Of a DNA stretch of 64,000 bases, positions 37,136 through 44,802 are shown piece after piece. The position numbers were made by a program, and so were the translations under genes. The DNA is from Pseudomonas mandelii. Lineage in GTDB: Bacteria > Pseudomonadota > Gammaproteobacteria > Pseudomonadales > Pseudomonadaceae. The notes beneath the pieces are model-generated. The model was not told the DNA's origin and did no database searches. It saw nothing but the letters and a program-made list of their open reading frames with translations. Every line of letters begins with the position of its first letter. Within the stretch, counting starts at the first letter, position 1. The stretch covers positions 5,804,501 to 5,868,500 of the forward strand of contig NZ_LT629796.1 in the NCBI RefSeq assembly GCF_900106065.1, given 5' to 3'.

Positions 37136-37160
37136 CAGTTCAGCAACTGAACTGGTTTTT
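37136..37160 (+). terminator. Second terminator-like hairpin after mexS
   Basis: CAGTTCAG-CAA-CTGAACTG is a perfect 8-bp stem followed by GTTTTT. It stands 50 bases past the mexS terminator at the edge of an AT-rich stretch, as a back-up terminator or the end of a short transcript. Confidence 0.5.
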
Positions 37161-37236
37161 GCTCTCAATCTGTATCTTCTAATCACCCTATAAGCCCCGA
37201 TAATTGAATGATTACTTTCATCTCAAGGAATGAGCT

Positions 37237-37485
37237 ATGGCTGGGTATTGGACAGATACTTTTCTTCGCACTCCGGTAATACAAGCTCAACAAATAGCGT
37301 GTTATCGATCAATTGCCGAAAAATTAATTGCGACTTCTTTCTTTATTTCTCGTGCTACATGTCTGTGGGACGCTGTCGGACATTTCCTAGGATCCCTCGT
37401 GTGGTCGCAGGGCCCTTGTCCTGCGGGGCTTTCCTGCCAGCGTGTGCGGACAGGGTCACAAGTAAGCTCGATTCATTTCAAATAA
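37237..37485 (+). CDS. Possible small protein in AT-rich gap
   Basis: 82 codons starting MAGYWTDTFLRT, with AAGGAATGAGCT before the ATG, a good ribosome-binding site. An overlapping reading from 37230 in another frame is a competitor without such a site. I recognise no family. The composition is clearly lower in GC than the flanking genes. Region 37087-37607 holds otherwise only the hairpin at 37136 and the promoter of the next gene. This could equally be non-coding. Confidence 0.25.
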   Translation: MAGYWTDTFLRTPVIQAQQIACYRSIAEKLIATSFFISRATCLWDAVGHFLGSLVWSQGPCPAGLSCQRVRTGSQVSSIHFK

Positions 37486-37607
37486 TTACTCAAAACTAAG
37501 TGTTAGGATTTCATATCAATCGAAACACTTTAATCATGTCAGTCAGCCGTTTGCGCAATGCACACAGTTGTTTGCGTGACATCGAACCTATGCGTAACAG
37601 GTAAACA

Positions 37608-39089
37608 ATGATGACCCATACCCATGAACAGGCAATGAACTATGTTTATCAGCAAGTATTGCAGCGATTGCTGAGTTTTTTTTCACGCGCCGAGCGCACG
37701 GCACTGCAGCTGATGATTCAGCGCCTGGTGGTCTCCGCGGGTGGCATGGAGCGGATCGGCGAATACAAGGTGTTGTCGATCCAGTCCGGAACCCGCGACT
37801 GTTGCTACACGCTGGCATTGCTGCGCGCCGCACAATTGAGCATCGCTGGCCGGGCGCCTGCGACGTTCCAGCTGCGAGTCGCGACCTTGCGCACGAATGG
37901 CGCAAGCCCGATGGCCCTTGAAAACATCCATCACAGTTGCAGTGCGCTGTTTCTCTACGACGATCCTCGGGTCGAAGTGGTGATGGTCGATAACCGGGAA
38001 GTCCTGCCATTCAGCCATCTGGCGCCGGTCTCCGATGCAGGTCGCGAGTCAAATCGTCTCAATCTGTTGATGGTGGGTCATCGGCGAACCTGGAACGGGC
38101 CGCTTGACCTGTGGGATGACGGGTACCTGGCGGCGGGCGAGTTTTATGGGCAAATCTGCCGTTGGGACCGAGGCGTCGATGCGTTGGTCAGCAGCGATAC
38201 ACCTCGTCAGCAAAAGCAGTTCATGCATGGGTTGACCCGTGCGGCGCAAAAGGCTGGCCTCAATGCATCGAATGACCCTGAATCCGGTTATGAGGAGCTG
38301 TTCGCGCGACTGGATGAACTGGGCAGCGATTGCTACCGCGAGTTTTATTCTGAGCATGGGCAAGCTGAGTGGCGGCCGGCCGAATCATTTGAAGCGTGTC
38401 GGCGCACAACCTTCATCGATATTCACGACATGCTGGTCAGCAATCTGGAAGATCGCTGGCCGCTGCTCACCGATTTCCTCGGGTTTCAGCCTGACGAACT
38501 GGCGGCCCAGCTTAGTGATAACGAGTTTGTCAGCCTGACGATTTCTGCGCACGTTCGGGGGCTGGAGGCGTGTTTTGTTCATGGCCGCACCTATGAAGCA
38601 GGCGTCGCCGATTACGTACAGCGGGCCTTGGTCATGATGCGTCGCAAACAGCTTCCCGAGCGCTATTGCGAGCAGGTAATGGAAACGTTCGTTAACCCGA
38701 CGACAATGTCCGACCAGCGTGCATTGGCAGCGGCGCAGGCCCAGAAAAGCCTGGGCTTGAGTGAGGCTCAACTGGTGTGCTTGCTGTTCGCGCCCTTCGT
38801 CGATAACGGCGCCTCGCTTGAGCGTTTTCTACGCCAATGCCATCCCGGTATGCTCGTGGCGTTGCCTGATCTGCACCGGGCGATGCAGGGCAAGTCGGCT
38901 CCCGAGCAGGTGCTGCAATGGATGGTCGACGTCAGCGGGTTGACCGTCAAGTTGATCGGCACGCTTTACCGGATGGGACCGGTTGCGAGGGGCGAAAGGC
39001 CGGGCCCGGCAGTCGGTAATGCGGATGAGCCTGCGCTGGACCTCGACGCGGGCAACGCCGCAAATGGCGAACGGTCAACGGGTCGTTGA
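37608..39089 (+). CDS. Unrecognised 493-residue protein
   Basis: I do not recognise this family. The protein is soluble, without signal peptide or membrane helices. The N-terminus (NYVYQQVLQRLLSFFSRAE) is helical and amphipathic. A middle region at about 100-150 is beta-rich with FLYDDPRVEVVMVDNREV. The rest is alpha-helical with many Trp/Arg and acidic residues (FEACRRTTFIDIHDMLVSNLEDRWP). The C-terminal 30 residues are Pro/Gly/Ala-rich and probably disordered. It lies 67 bases before a MocR-type regulator on the same strand and after an AT-rich gap. The codon pattern is typical of the host, so it is a real gene; conservation in pseudomonads is a guess. Confidence 0.7.
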   Translation: MMTHTHEQAMNYVYQQVLQRLLSFFSRAERTALQLMIQRLVVSAGGMERIGEYKVLSIQSGTRDCCYTLALLRAAQLSIAGRAPATFQLRVATLRTNGASPMALENIHHSCSALFLYDDPRVEVVMVDNREVLPFSHLAPVSDAGRESNRLNLLMVGHRRTWNGPLDLWDDGYLAAGEFYGQICRWDRGVDALVSSDTPRQQKQFMHGLTRAAQKAGLNASNDPESGYEELFARLDELGSDCYREFYSEHGQAEWRPAESFEACRRTTFIDIHDMLVSNLEDRWPLLTDFLGFQPDELAAQLSDNEFVSLTISAHVRGLEACFVHGRTYEAGVADYVQRALVMMRRKQLPERYCEQVMETFVNPTTMSDQRALAAAQAQKSLGLSEAQLVCLLFAPFVDNGASLERFLRQCHPGMLVALPDLHRAMQGKSAPEQVLQWMVDVSGLTVKLIGTLYRMGPVARGERPGPAVGNADEPALDLDAGNAANGERSTGR

Positions 39090-39156
39090 AAATGCTCGGG
39101 GTTACCGCGCTCATCCACCCACCCCACGCGGCGCGTGGCGTGCTTGGTCATCACCC

Positions 39157-40557
39157 ATGAAAGGACCCCGCGAAACCGACTTTGCCTATCAGGCGGTGTA
39201 CCGTTACCTGACTAACCTCATCAACGAGCCCGTCAGCGACACGCGGGTCCGCCTCCCTTCATTAAGGCAATTGGCGGACCGTTTGAGCGTATCGATTTCG
39301 ACGATTCAGTACGCCTATTCGCTGCTGGAAAAGGAAGGGCGGGTGTATTCGGTCGCCAAATCCGGCTATTACGCGCTGCCGGTGTCGTCCATTCACCCGC
39401 TCAGCAGCGGCAATGACCTGCTCGAGACGGTCTATGTGAACGCCAGGCGACCGGGGATGCTGGTGTTGAGCGCGGATGAACCGGCGTTGTTGCAGCCCTT
39501 GGACAGCCCGTTGTTGCTGCTTGAAAGAGAACTGCTGCGTCAATATCCGCGTCAGCCGCAACCGACTTCACAACCTTGTGGTGAACTGGAACTGCGCGCC
39601 GCACTGGCCGCACGCTATACCTCGTCTCCGGCACGTTGCTGGCACGCCGATAACGTCTACATTGGCGCCGATTTGCGTGGTGTCCTGGAAATACTGATCG
39701 CTGTACTGTGTCTCAAAGATGCCATGGTAGTCGTCGAATCGCCCTGCGACTGGATGATCCTGCGCTTGCTCCAGGACGCTGACGTCCAGGTCATAGAGTT
39801 GCCCCTGCAACCCCATGGCGGCCTGGACCTTGAGCAGCTCAAGCAACTGCTGGAGACCAAGCCGGTGCGGCTGGTCATGCTTTCTTCCGGCCTCAACATG
39901 CCGCGCGGCAGCGTGGCTTCCCACAGCAACAGGCAGTCAACCGCTGAACTGCTGGAGCGTCATGGCAGTTGGGTGTTGGAGAACGACTGCTATGGCGAGC
40001 TCGCATTCGAGCCCGACGGCCTGCGGTTTCGCGATCTGCTGAACCCGGACCGGCTGATCGTTTTCTCCACCTTCGAAAAATCCATCGGGCCGGAAGCGCC
40101 TTATGGTTATCTGCTCTCGCGGCAATTGAGCGTCGAACTGCAGCGGCATTTCCTGTTACGTTCATTCCGGTTGTCACCGATTCGCCAGAAAGCCATCGCA
40201 CGGCTTTACAGCAATGGACGAATCGATCAGCACTTGTTGGTATTGCGCCGGCTGCTCAAGGACCGCAAGGTGCACATGACCCAACTGTTGCAGGAGCGTC
40301 TGGGGGATGCCTTGCACTTTGTCGAACCCTTGGGCGGTGCGACGATTTGGGTGCAATCGCTGCGTCAGGTCGATGTGCGTCGGGTGTTCCAGCGCCTGCT
40401 CAGGCACCAGGTGGTGATTGCGCCAGGGGAGCTGTTCAGCCTCCAAGGGTTGCACGCGCAACACTTGCGCCTGAGCCATACCTTCGGCGGCGACCACGAC
40501 CTCGGGGCGGCCATGGGTTTGCTGGGCGATGCCTTGCGCCTGGAATCGATCGATTGA
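39157..40557 (+). CDS. MocR-type GntR/aminotransferase regulator
   Basis: 466 residues. GntR winged helix-turn-helix at about 10-75 (VRLPSLRQLADRLSVSISTI, LEKEGRVYSVAKSGYYAL), followed by a fold-type I aminotransferase domain. The PLP lysine is likely in STFEKSIGPEAPYGYL; YGEL and the region LENDCYGELAF correspond to the cofactor-binding Asp/Tyr section. Such proteins sense amino or vitamin B6 metabolites through PLP. The start at 39157 (MKGPRETDF) aligns with the domain; I see no ribosome-binding site. It is probably co-transcribed with the upstream unknown gene. Confidence 0.85.
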   Translation: MKGPRETDFAYQAVYRYLTNLINEPVSDTRVRLPSLRQLADRLSVSISTIQYAYSLLEKEGRVYSVAKSGYYALPVSSIHPLSSGNDLLETVYVNARRPGMLVLSADEPALLQPLDSPLLLLERELLRQYPRQPQPTSQPCGELELRAALAARYTSSPARCWHADNVYIGADLRGVLEILIAVLCLKDAMVVVESPCDWMILRLLQDADVQVIELPLQPHGGLDLEQLKQLLETKPVRLVMLSSGLNMPRGSVASHSNRQSTAELLERHGSWVLENDCYGELAFEPDGLRFRDLLNPDRLIVFSTFEKSIGPEAPYGYLLSRQLSVELQRHFLLRSFRLSPIRQKAIARLYSNGRIDQHLLVLRRLLKDRKVHMTQLLQERLGDALHFVEPLGGATIWVQSLRQVDVRRVFQRLLRHQVVIAPGELFSLQGLHAQHLRLSHTFGGDHDLGAAMGLLGDALRLESID

Positions 40558-40677
40558 GCAGGGGCGGGGCTTTGGCGATTGATAACATTTCCCTCGGGAT
40601 CGATAACGTCGCGCTGCGGTCAAACTGCCAGTAAACTGCGCTCCTACTCCTGAACCACTCTATTCCAGAGGTTTTGC

Positions 40678-42324
40678 ATGACACTCAGTCCTTTTGCGGG
40701 CAAACCGGCACCGGCAGAATTGTTGGTCGACATCCCGCGACTGGTAACGGCCTATTACACCGGCCAGCCTGATGCCGCCATCTCTACCCAACGCGTAGCC
40801 TTCGGCACGTCCGGACACCGAGGCAGCTCGTTCGATCTGAGTTTCAACGAATGGCACGTTCTGGCGATCAGTCAGGCGATCTGCCTGTACCGCGAAGCCC
40901 AGGGTATCGATGGTCCGCTGTTTGTCGGCATCGACACCCACGCGCTGTCCACCCCGGCCGGCGCCAGCGCCCTAGAAGTGCTGGCCGCGAACGGCGTGAC
41001 CGTGATGATCGCCGAGGGTGACGAATACACGCCGACCCCGGCGATTTCCCACGCGATTCTGTGCTACAACCGCGGCCGTACCTCGGGCCTGGCGGACGGT
41101 ATCGTCATCACGCCATCGCACAATCCGCCGCAAAGCGGTGGCTACAAATACAACCCCACCAACGGTGGACCGGCCGATACCCACATCACCAAGTGGATCG
41201 AAGCGAAGGCCAACGAGCTGCTGGGCAACAAGCTGGCCGGCGTCAAACGCATCAGCTACGAGCAGGCATTGAAGGCCGGCACGACCCATCGTCACGATTA
41301 CCTCAATACCTACGTCGCCGACCTGATCAACGTGATCGACTTCGATGCCATCCGTGATGCCAAGCTGCGTCTGGGTGTTGATCCGCTGGGCGGAGCAGGG
41401 GTGCGCTACTGGTCGGCGATTGCCGAGCACTACCGTCTGGACCTGGAAGTGGTGAACAAACAGGTCGACCCGACGTTCCGCTTCATGACAGTCGACTGGG
41501 ACGGGCAAATCCGGATGGACCCCTCGTCGAGCCATGCCATGCAAGGCCTGATCGGTCTGAAAGAGCGCTTTGACGTAGCGTTTGCTTGCGACCCGGATCA
41601 CGATCGCCATGGCATCGTGACCCCGTCCGGTGGTCTGCTGGCACCGAACAGCTACCTCGCCGTTTCCATCGATTACCTGTTCCAGAACCGTCCACAGTGG
41701 CGCGCCGATGCTGCCGTGGGCAAAACCGTGGTCAGCAGCGGCTTGATCGATCGTGTGGCCAAGCGCCTGGGCCGTCGCCTGTACGAAGTGCCGGTCGGAT
41801 TCAAATGGTTTGCTGACGGTCTGTTCGACGGTTCGCTGGGCTTTGGCGGCGAAGAAAGCGCGGGGGCCTCGTTCCTGCGCAAGGACGGCGGCGTCTGGAG
41901 CACCGACAAGGACGGCTTGATTCCGGCATTGCTGGCGGCAGAAATGACCGCTCGTACCGGTCGCGACCCGAGCCAGGCCTACCGTGCGTTGACTGACGAG
42001 CTCGGCGAACCGTTCTCGGTGCGCGTCGACGCCAAGGCCAACCCTGAACAGAAGGCCTTGTTGAGCAAGCTGTCACCGGATCAGGTCACCTCGACCCAAC
42101 TGGCGGGCGAAGCGATCCAGAGCATCCTCAGCCACGCGCCGGGTAACGACCAGGCCATTGGCGGTTTGAAAGTCATGACCGAGAACGGCTGGTTCGCAGC
42201 ACGGCCTTCGGGGACTGAAGATATTTACAAGATCTACGCTGAGAGCTTCGTCAGTGACGAGCACCTCAAGCAGTTGGTTGCAGAAGCTCAGACCCTGGTG
42301 GATGGCGCTATTTCTGCGAAGTGA
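40678..42324 (+). CDS. pgm: Phosphoglucomutase, alpha-D-glucose specific
   Basis: 548 residues. Interconverts glucose 1-phosphate and glucose 6-phosphate for glycogen/trehalose and UDP-glucose synthesis. Catalytic phospho-Ser147 in [12 protein letters not shown], metal-binding loop DPDHDRHG (Asp305, 307, 309), substrate loop GGEESAG and the phosphate-binding [10 protein letters not shown]. This is the long Pgm of the E. coli type rather than AlgC. GAGG precedes the ATG. It ends in a REPIN and a strong terminator, so it is monocistronic. Confidence 0.95.
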   Translation: MTLSPFAGKPAPAELLVDIPRLVTAYYTGQPDAAISTQRVAFGTSGHRGSSFDLSFNEWHVLAISQAICLYREAQGIDGPLFVGIDTHALSTPAGASALEVLAANGVTVMIAEGDEYTPTPAISHAILCYNRGRTSGLADGIVITPSHNPPQSGGYKYNPTNGGPADTHITKWIEAKANELLGNKLAGVKRISYEQALKAGTTHRHDYLNTYVADLINVIDFDAIRDAKLRLGVDPLGGAGVRYWSAIAEHYRLDLEVVNKQVDPTFRFMTVDWDGQIRMDPSSSHAMQGLIGLKERFDVAFACDPDHDRHGIVTPSGGLLAPNSYLAVSIDYLFQNRPQWRADAAVGKTVVSSGLIDRVAKRLGRRLYEVPVGFKWFADGLFDGSLGFGGEESAGASFLRKDGGVWSTDKDGLIPALLAAEMTARTGRDPSQAYRALTDELGEPFSVRVDAKANPEQKALLSKLSPDQVTSTQLAGEAIQSILSHAPGNDQAIGGLKVMTENGWFAARPSGTEDIYKIYAESFVSDEHLKQLVAEAQTLVDGAISAK

Positions 42325-42334
42325 TTGAGCGACC

Positions 42335-42427
42335 CTTCGCGGTCAAGCCTCGCTCCTGCATGGGCGGAGTCGATCACATGATTGTGAGCGATATCTATCC
42401 TGTAGGAGCGAGGCTTGCCCGCGAAGA
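42335..42427. repeat. REPIN downstream of pgm
   Basis: CTTCGCGGTCAAGCCTCGCTCCTGCA is mirrored by TGTAGGAGCGAGGCTTGCCCGCGAAGA after about 45 bases. The first unit has one mismatch in its core. Confidence 0.82.
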
Positions 42428-42457
42428 CACCAGCACGGCCACTCAGGATTCAGATGT

Positions 42458-42495
42458 AAAAAAGGGGCGACCATCAACGGTCGCCCCTTTTTTTG
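42458..42495. terminator. pgm terminator
   Basis: AAAAAAGGGGCGACC and GGTCGCCCCTTTTTT form a 15-bp stem with an ATCAAC loop; T-run on both strands. It lies six bases before the left end of the IS element. Confidence 0.88.
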
Positions 42496-42555
42496 CCCTG
42501 CTGTCCCGTCCTGAATAAGGTTTACACCTTCTGATCTGTTTTTCAGGAGGACGTA

Positions 42556-42957
42556 ATGGAATCAGCAAAAAGGCGTAGTCAGCGAGACTACACGCTGACC
42601 TTTAAATTGTCGGTAGTCGATCAGGTCGAAAAAGGCGAGCTGAGCTATAAAGAGGCTCAGGAGCGCTACGGGATTCAAGGCAAAACGACCGTTCTGACGT
42701 GGTTACGCAAGCACGGTCGGCAGGATTGGAGCCCAGGCACATACATTGGCTCGCCGAGGATGGGGTCTATGCCCGACAAAAACCGACCATTAACGCCAGA
42801 ACAACGCATCAAAGAGCTTGAAGAACAGTTGGCGCTGTCCAATCAGAAAGCGCAGTTTTTCGAGGCGGTCTTGGATGTCTTGAAAAATGACTACGGTCTC
42901 TCTGTCGTAAAAAAGCGTCCCGGCAAGTCCTCGCGCAAAAACGAATCCAAAACCTGA
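42556..42957 (+). CDS. IS3-family OrfA (DNA-binding protein)
   Basis: 133 residues. N-terminal helix-turn-helix (LSYKEAQERYGIQGKTTVLTWLRKHG) recognising the element ends, then a leucine-zipper-like helix (IKELEEQLALSNQKAQFFEAVLDVL) for multimerisation. TCAGGAGG precedes the ATG. Ribosomes that shift back one base at 42909-42915 continue into orfB to make the OrfAB transposase. Confidence 0.92.
   Translation: MESAKRRSQRDYTLTFKLSVVDQVEKGELSYKEAQERYGIQGKTTVLTWLRKHGRQDWSPGTYIGSPRMGSMPDKNRPLTPEQRIKELEEQLALSNQKAQFFEAVLDVLKNDYGLSVVKKRPGKSSRKNESKT
42909..42915 (+). other. Programmed -1 frameshift site of the IS element
   Basis: A AAA AAG in the orfA frame (codons GTA AAA AAG CGT). Slipping back one base enters the orfB frame, which is open from here through NLSISRACQF to MGISRQAYY and on to 43781. 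This heptamer is the classic IS3-family slippery sequence. Confidence 0.8.
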
Positions 42958-42980
42958 GCATCAGCAGGGCTTGCCAGTTC

Positions 42981-43781
42981 ATGGGGATAAGCCGCCAGGC
43001 TTACTACAAACGCAATCGCGCCGATGCAGCTCGTCTGGTTCTGGATCAGAAAGTTGCCGATTTCGTTCAACAAAAGCGCCTGCGGCAGCCGCGGCTGGGC
43101 ACCCGAAAGCTGTATTACTTGCTGCAATGCCAGCCTCAACTTGAGCTGCAAGTGGGGCGAGATCGGCTGTTTTCGATTCTGCGTGAACGGCGTTTATTGG
43201 TGGCTCGCAAGCGGGCGTATCACAAGACGACCAATAGTCATCATCGCTTTCACCGCCACCCGAACCTGCTCAAACCAGGTCCTGATCAGGTTGTTCCCTG
43301 CGGCCCGGAACAAGTCTGGGTGGCTGACATAACCTATTTGCCAACTCAGGAAGGTGTGGCTTATCTGAGCCTTGTGACGGATGCTTTTTCGCGAAAGATC
43401 GTGGGCTATCACGTCCATGAAAGCCTTTATGCCGAGTCGGTAGCACACGCGCTGAGCTGGGCGGTAGAGCACCGTCGGACAGAGCAGCCGTTGGTGCACC
43501 ACTCAGATAGAGGTATCCAATATTGCTCGGGGATGTACCAAGCGTTGCACGCGAAATACGGCATTCGATGTTCAATGACGGATGGCTATGACTGCTACCA
43601 AAATGCCTTGGCAGAGAGGGTCAACGGGATACTGAAGACAGAGCTTATGCTTCAGCGGCCGCAGGATTTGACGCAAGCGAAGAAGATGGTGAGTGAGTCG
43701 GTATCGATCTACAACGGCGAGCGACCGCACCTGTCTTTGAAATACAAAACGCCCGATGCGGTGCATCGGGCGTTAGGGTGA
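42981..43781 (+). CDS. IS3-family OrfB (DDE transposase catalytic part)
   Basis: 266 residues from the first ATG, but the frame is open upstream and is probably read as an OrfAB fusion from 42915. Helical HTH_21 domain (LGTRKLYYLLQ), then the rve integrase core with first catalytic Asp in VWVADITYLPT, second in VHHSDRGIQY and the Glu in YQNALAERVNGILKTE; the GERPHLSL ending is standard. All three acidic residues are present. No internal stop, so the transposase should be functional. Confidence 0.92.
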   Translation: MGISRQAYYKRNRADAARLVLDQKVADFVQQKRLRQPRLGTRKLYYLLQCQPQLELQVGRDRLFSILRERRLLVARKRAYHKTTNSHHRFHRHPNLLKPGPDQVVPCGPEQVWVADITYLPTQEGVAYLSLVTDAFSRKIVGYHVHESLYAESVAHALSWAVEHRRTEQPLVHHSDRGIQYCSGMYQALHAKYGIRCSMTDGYDCYQNALAERVNGILKTELMLQRPQDLTQAKKMVSESVSIYNGERPHLSLKYKTPDAVHRALG

Positions 43782-43825
43782 AACAGGTGTAAACCTATTT
43801 CAGGACTAGACATGCATTTACCCGA

Positions 43826-44521
43826 TCAAGCCAGATCCACCAACACGATCTCACTGTCCTCAATCGCAGTCACCCGCAACACCTGCTCATCCGCCACGGC
43901 AACACCGTCTCGAGCTTGTGCACGCAAGCCATTGACTTCAATTACCCCGGTAGCCGGAACCAGATAAGCGCGACGGCCACTGTCCAGGCGATACTCGGCG
44001 GATTCACCGGCCTTCAGATTGGCGGCCACCAGCCGTGCATCGGCACGGATTCGCAGGCTTTGATCGTCACCCGCCTTACCGCTGGCCAACGTCACGAAGC
44101 CTTCACGCTGGCCTTTCGGGAATGGCTTGGCGCCCCAAGAGGGGGCCAGGCCGGATTCGTTCGGGATGATCCAGATCTGAAAGATCCTGGTTTCGTTCGC
44201 TTCCAGGTTGTATTCACTGTGAGCGATCCCGGTGCCGGCGCTCATGACCTGAACGTCGCCCGCTTCGGTGCGGCCCTTATTGCCGAGGTTGTCTTCGTGG
44301 GTAATTGCACCTTCACGAACATAGGTGATGATTTCCATGTCCCGGTGCGGGTGTTTAGGGAACCCAGTGCCGGAGGCAATCACGTCGTCGTTCCATACCC
44401 GCAGGTTGCCCCAGTTCATGCGTTTCGGGTCGTGGTACTCGGCGAACGAAAAGTGGTGGTGGGCATCCAACCAGCCATGGTGGGCGCCGCCCAGAGAGCT
44501 GAAAGGTCTGAGTTCAAGCAT
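43826..44521 (-). CDS. Pirin family protein (YhhW-like cupin)
   Basis: 231 residues. N-terminal cupin with metal ligands in FPKHPHRDMEIITYV and GTGIAHSEYN, the His/Glu set of pirins; C-terminal second cupin without ligands. E. coli YhhW and relatives have quercetinase activity in vitro; the physiological role is unknown. ATG 44521 has AGGAG seven bases upstream; a longer reading to 44569 lacks a site. It is divergent from the helicase gene, with a 281-base AT-rich gap that contains both promoters and no other gene. Confidence 0.9.
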   Translation of the reverse strand: MLELRPFSSLGGAHHGWLDAHHHFSFAEYHDPKRMNWGNLRVWNDDVIASGTGFPKHPHRDMEIITYVREGAITHEDNLGNKGRTEAGDVQVMSAGTGIAHSEYNLEANETRIFQIWIIPNESGLAPSWGAKPFPKGQREGFVTLASGKAGDDQSLRIRADARLVAANLKAGESAEYRLDSGRRAYLVPATGVIEVNGLRAQARDGVAVADEQVLRVTAIEDSEIVLVDLA

Positions 44522-44802
44522 GATCGTCTCCTGAAAAAGGTTCGTCATGGGGCAGAGCGCCTGAGCCACGAAACGAGAACCGGTGGTTGATGGCGGGCAT
44601 CATCTATCAGGCACCAATCGATAAAAAGCGTAAAAAATGCCTCATCATGATCGGATAAGTTGATATCAAATAACCTCGAAACGTTCTCATCCAGCCTTCA
44701 CTTCATCGTATAAGCCAATGACCTGTAAGCATTTCACTAGAACTCAACGGCAAATACGGACACCATAGCCCTCGTCAGCCTCACACCCTGGAGTCAGCCC
44801 GC

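Larger units (their letters stand above)
42502..43812 (+). mobile_element. IS3-family insertion sequence, complete
   Basis: 1311 bp, bounded by TG...CA ends. Left end TGTCCCGTCCTGAATAAGG and inverted right end TGTCTAGTCCTGAAATAGG share about 24 of the first 28 positions. A 3-bp direct repeat TGC flanks the element at 42499-42501 and 43813-43815. Two frames (orfA and orfB) overlap through a slippery site, as usual in the family. All landmarks are intact, so the element is probably active. It lies in the gap between the pgm terminator and the pirin gene, disrupting nothing obvious. Confidence 0.92.
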
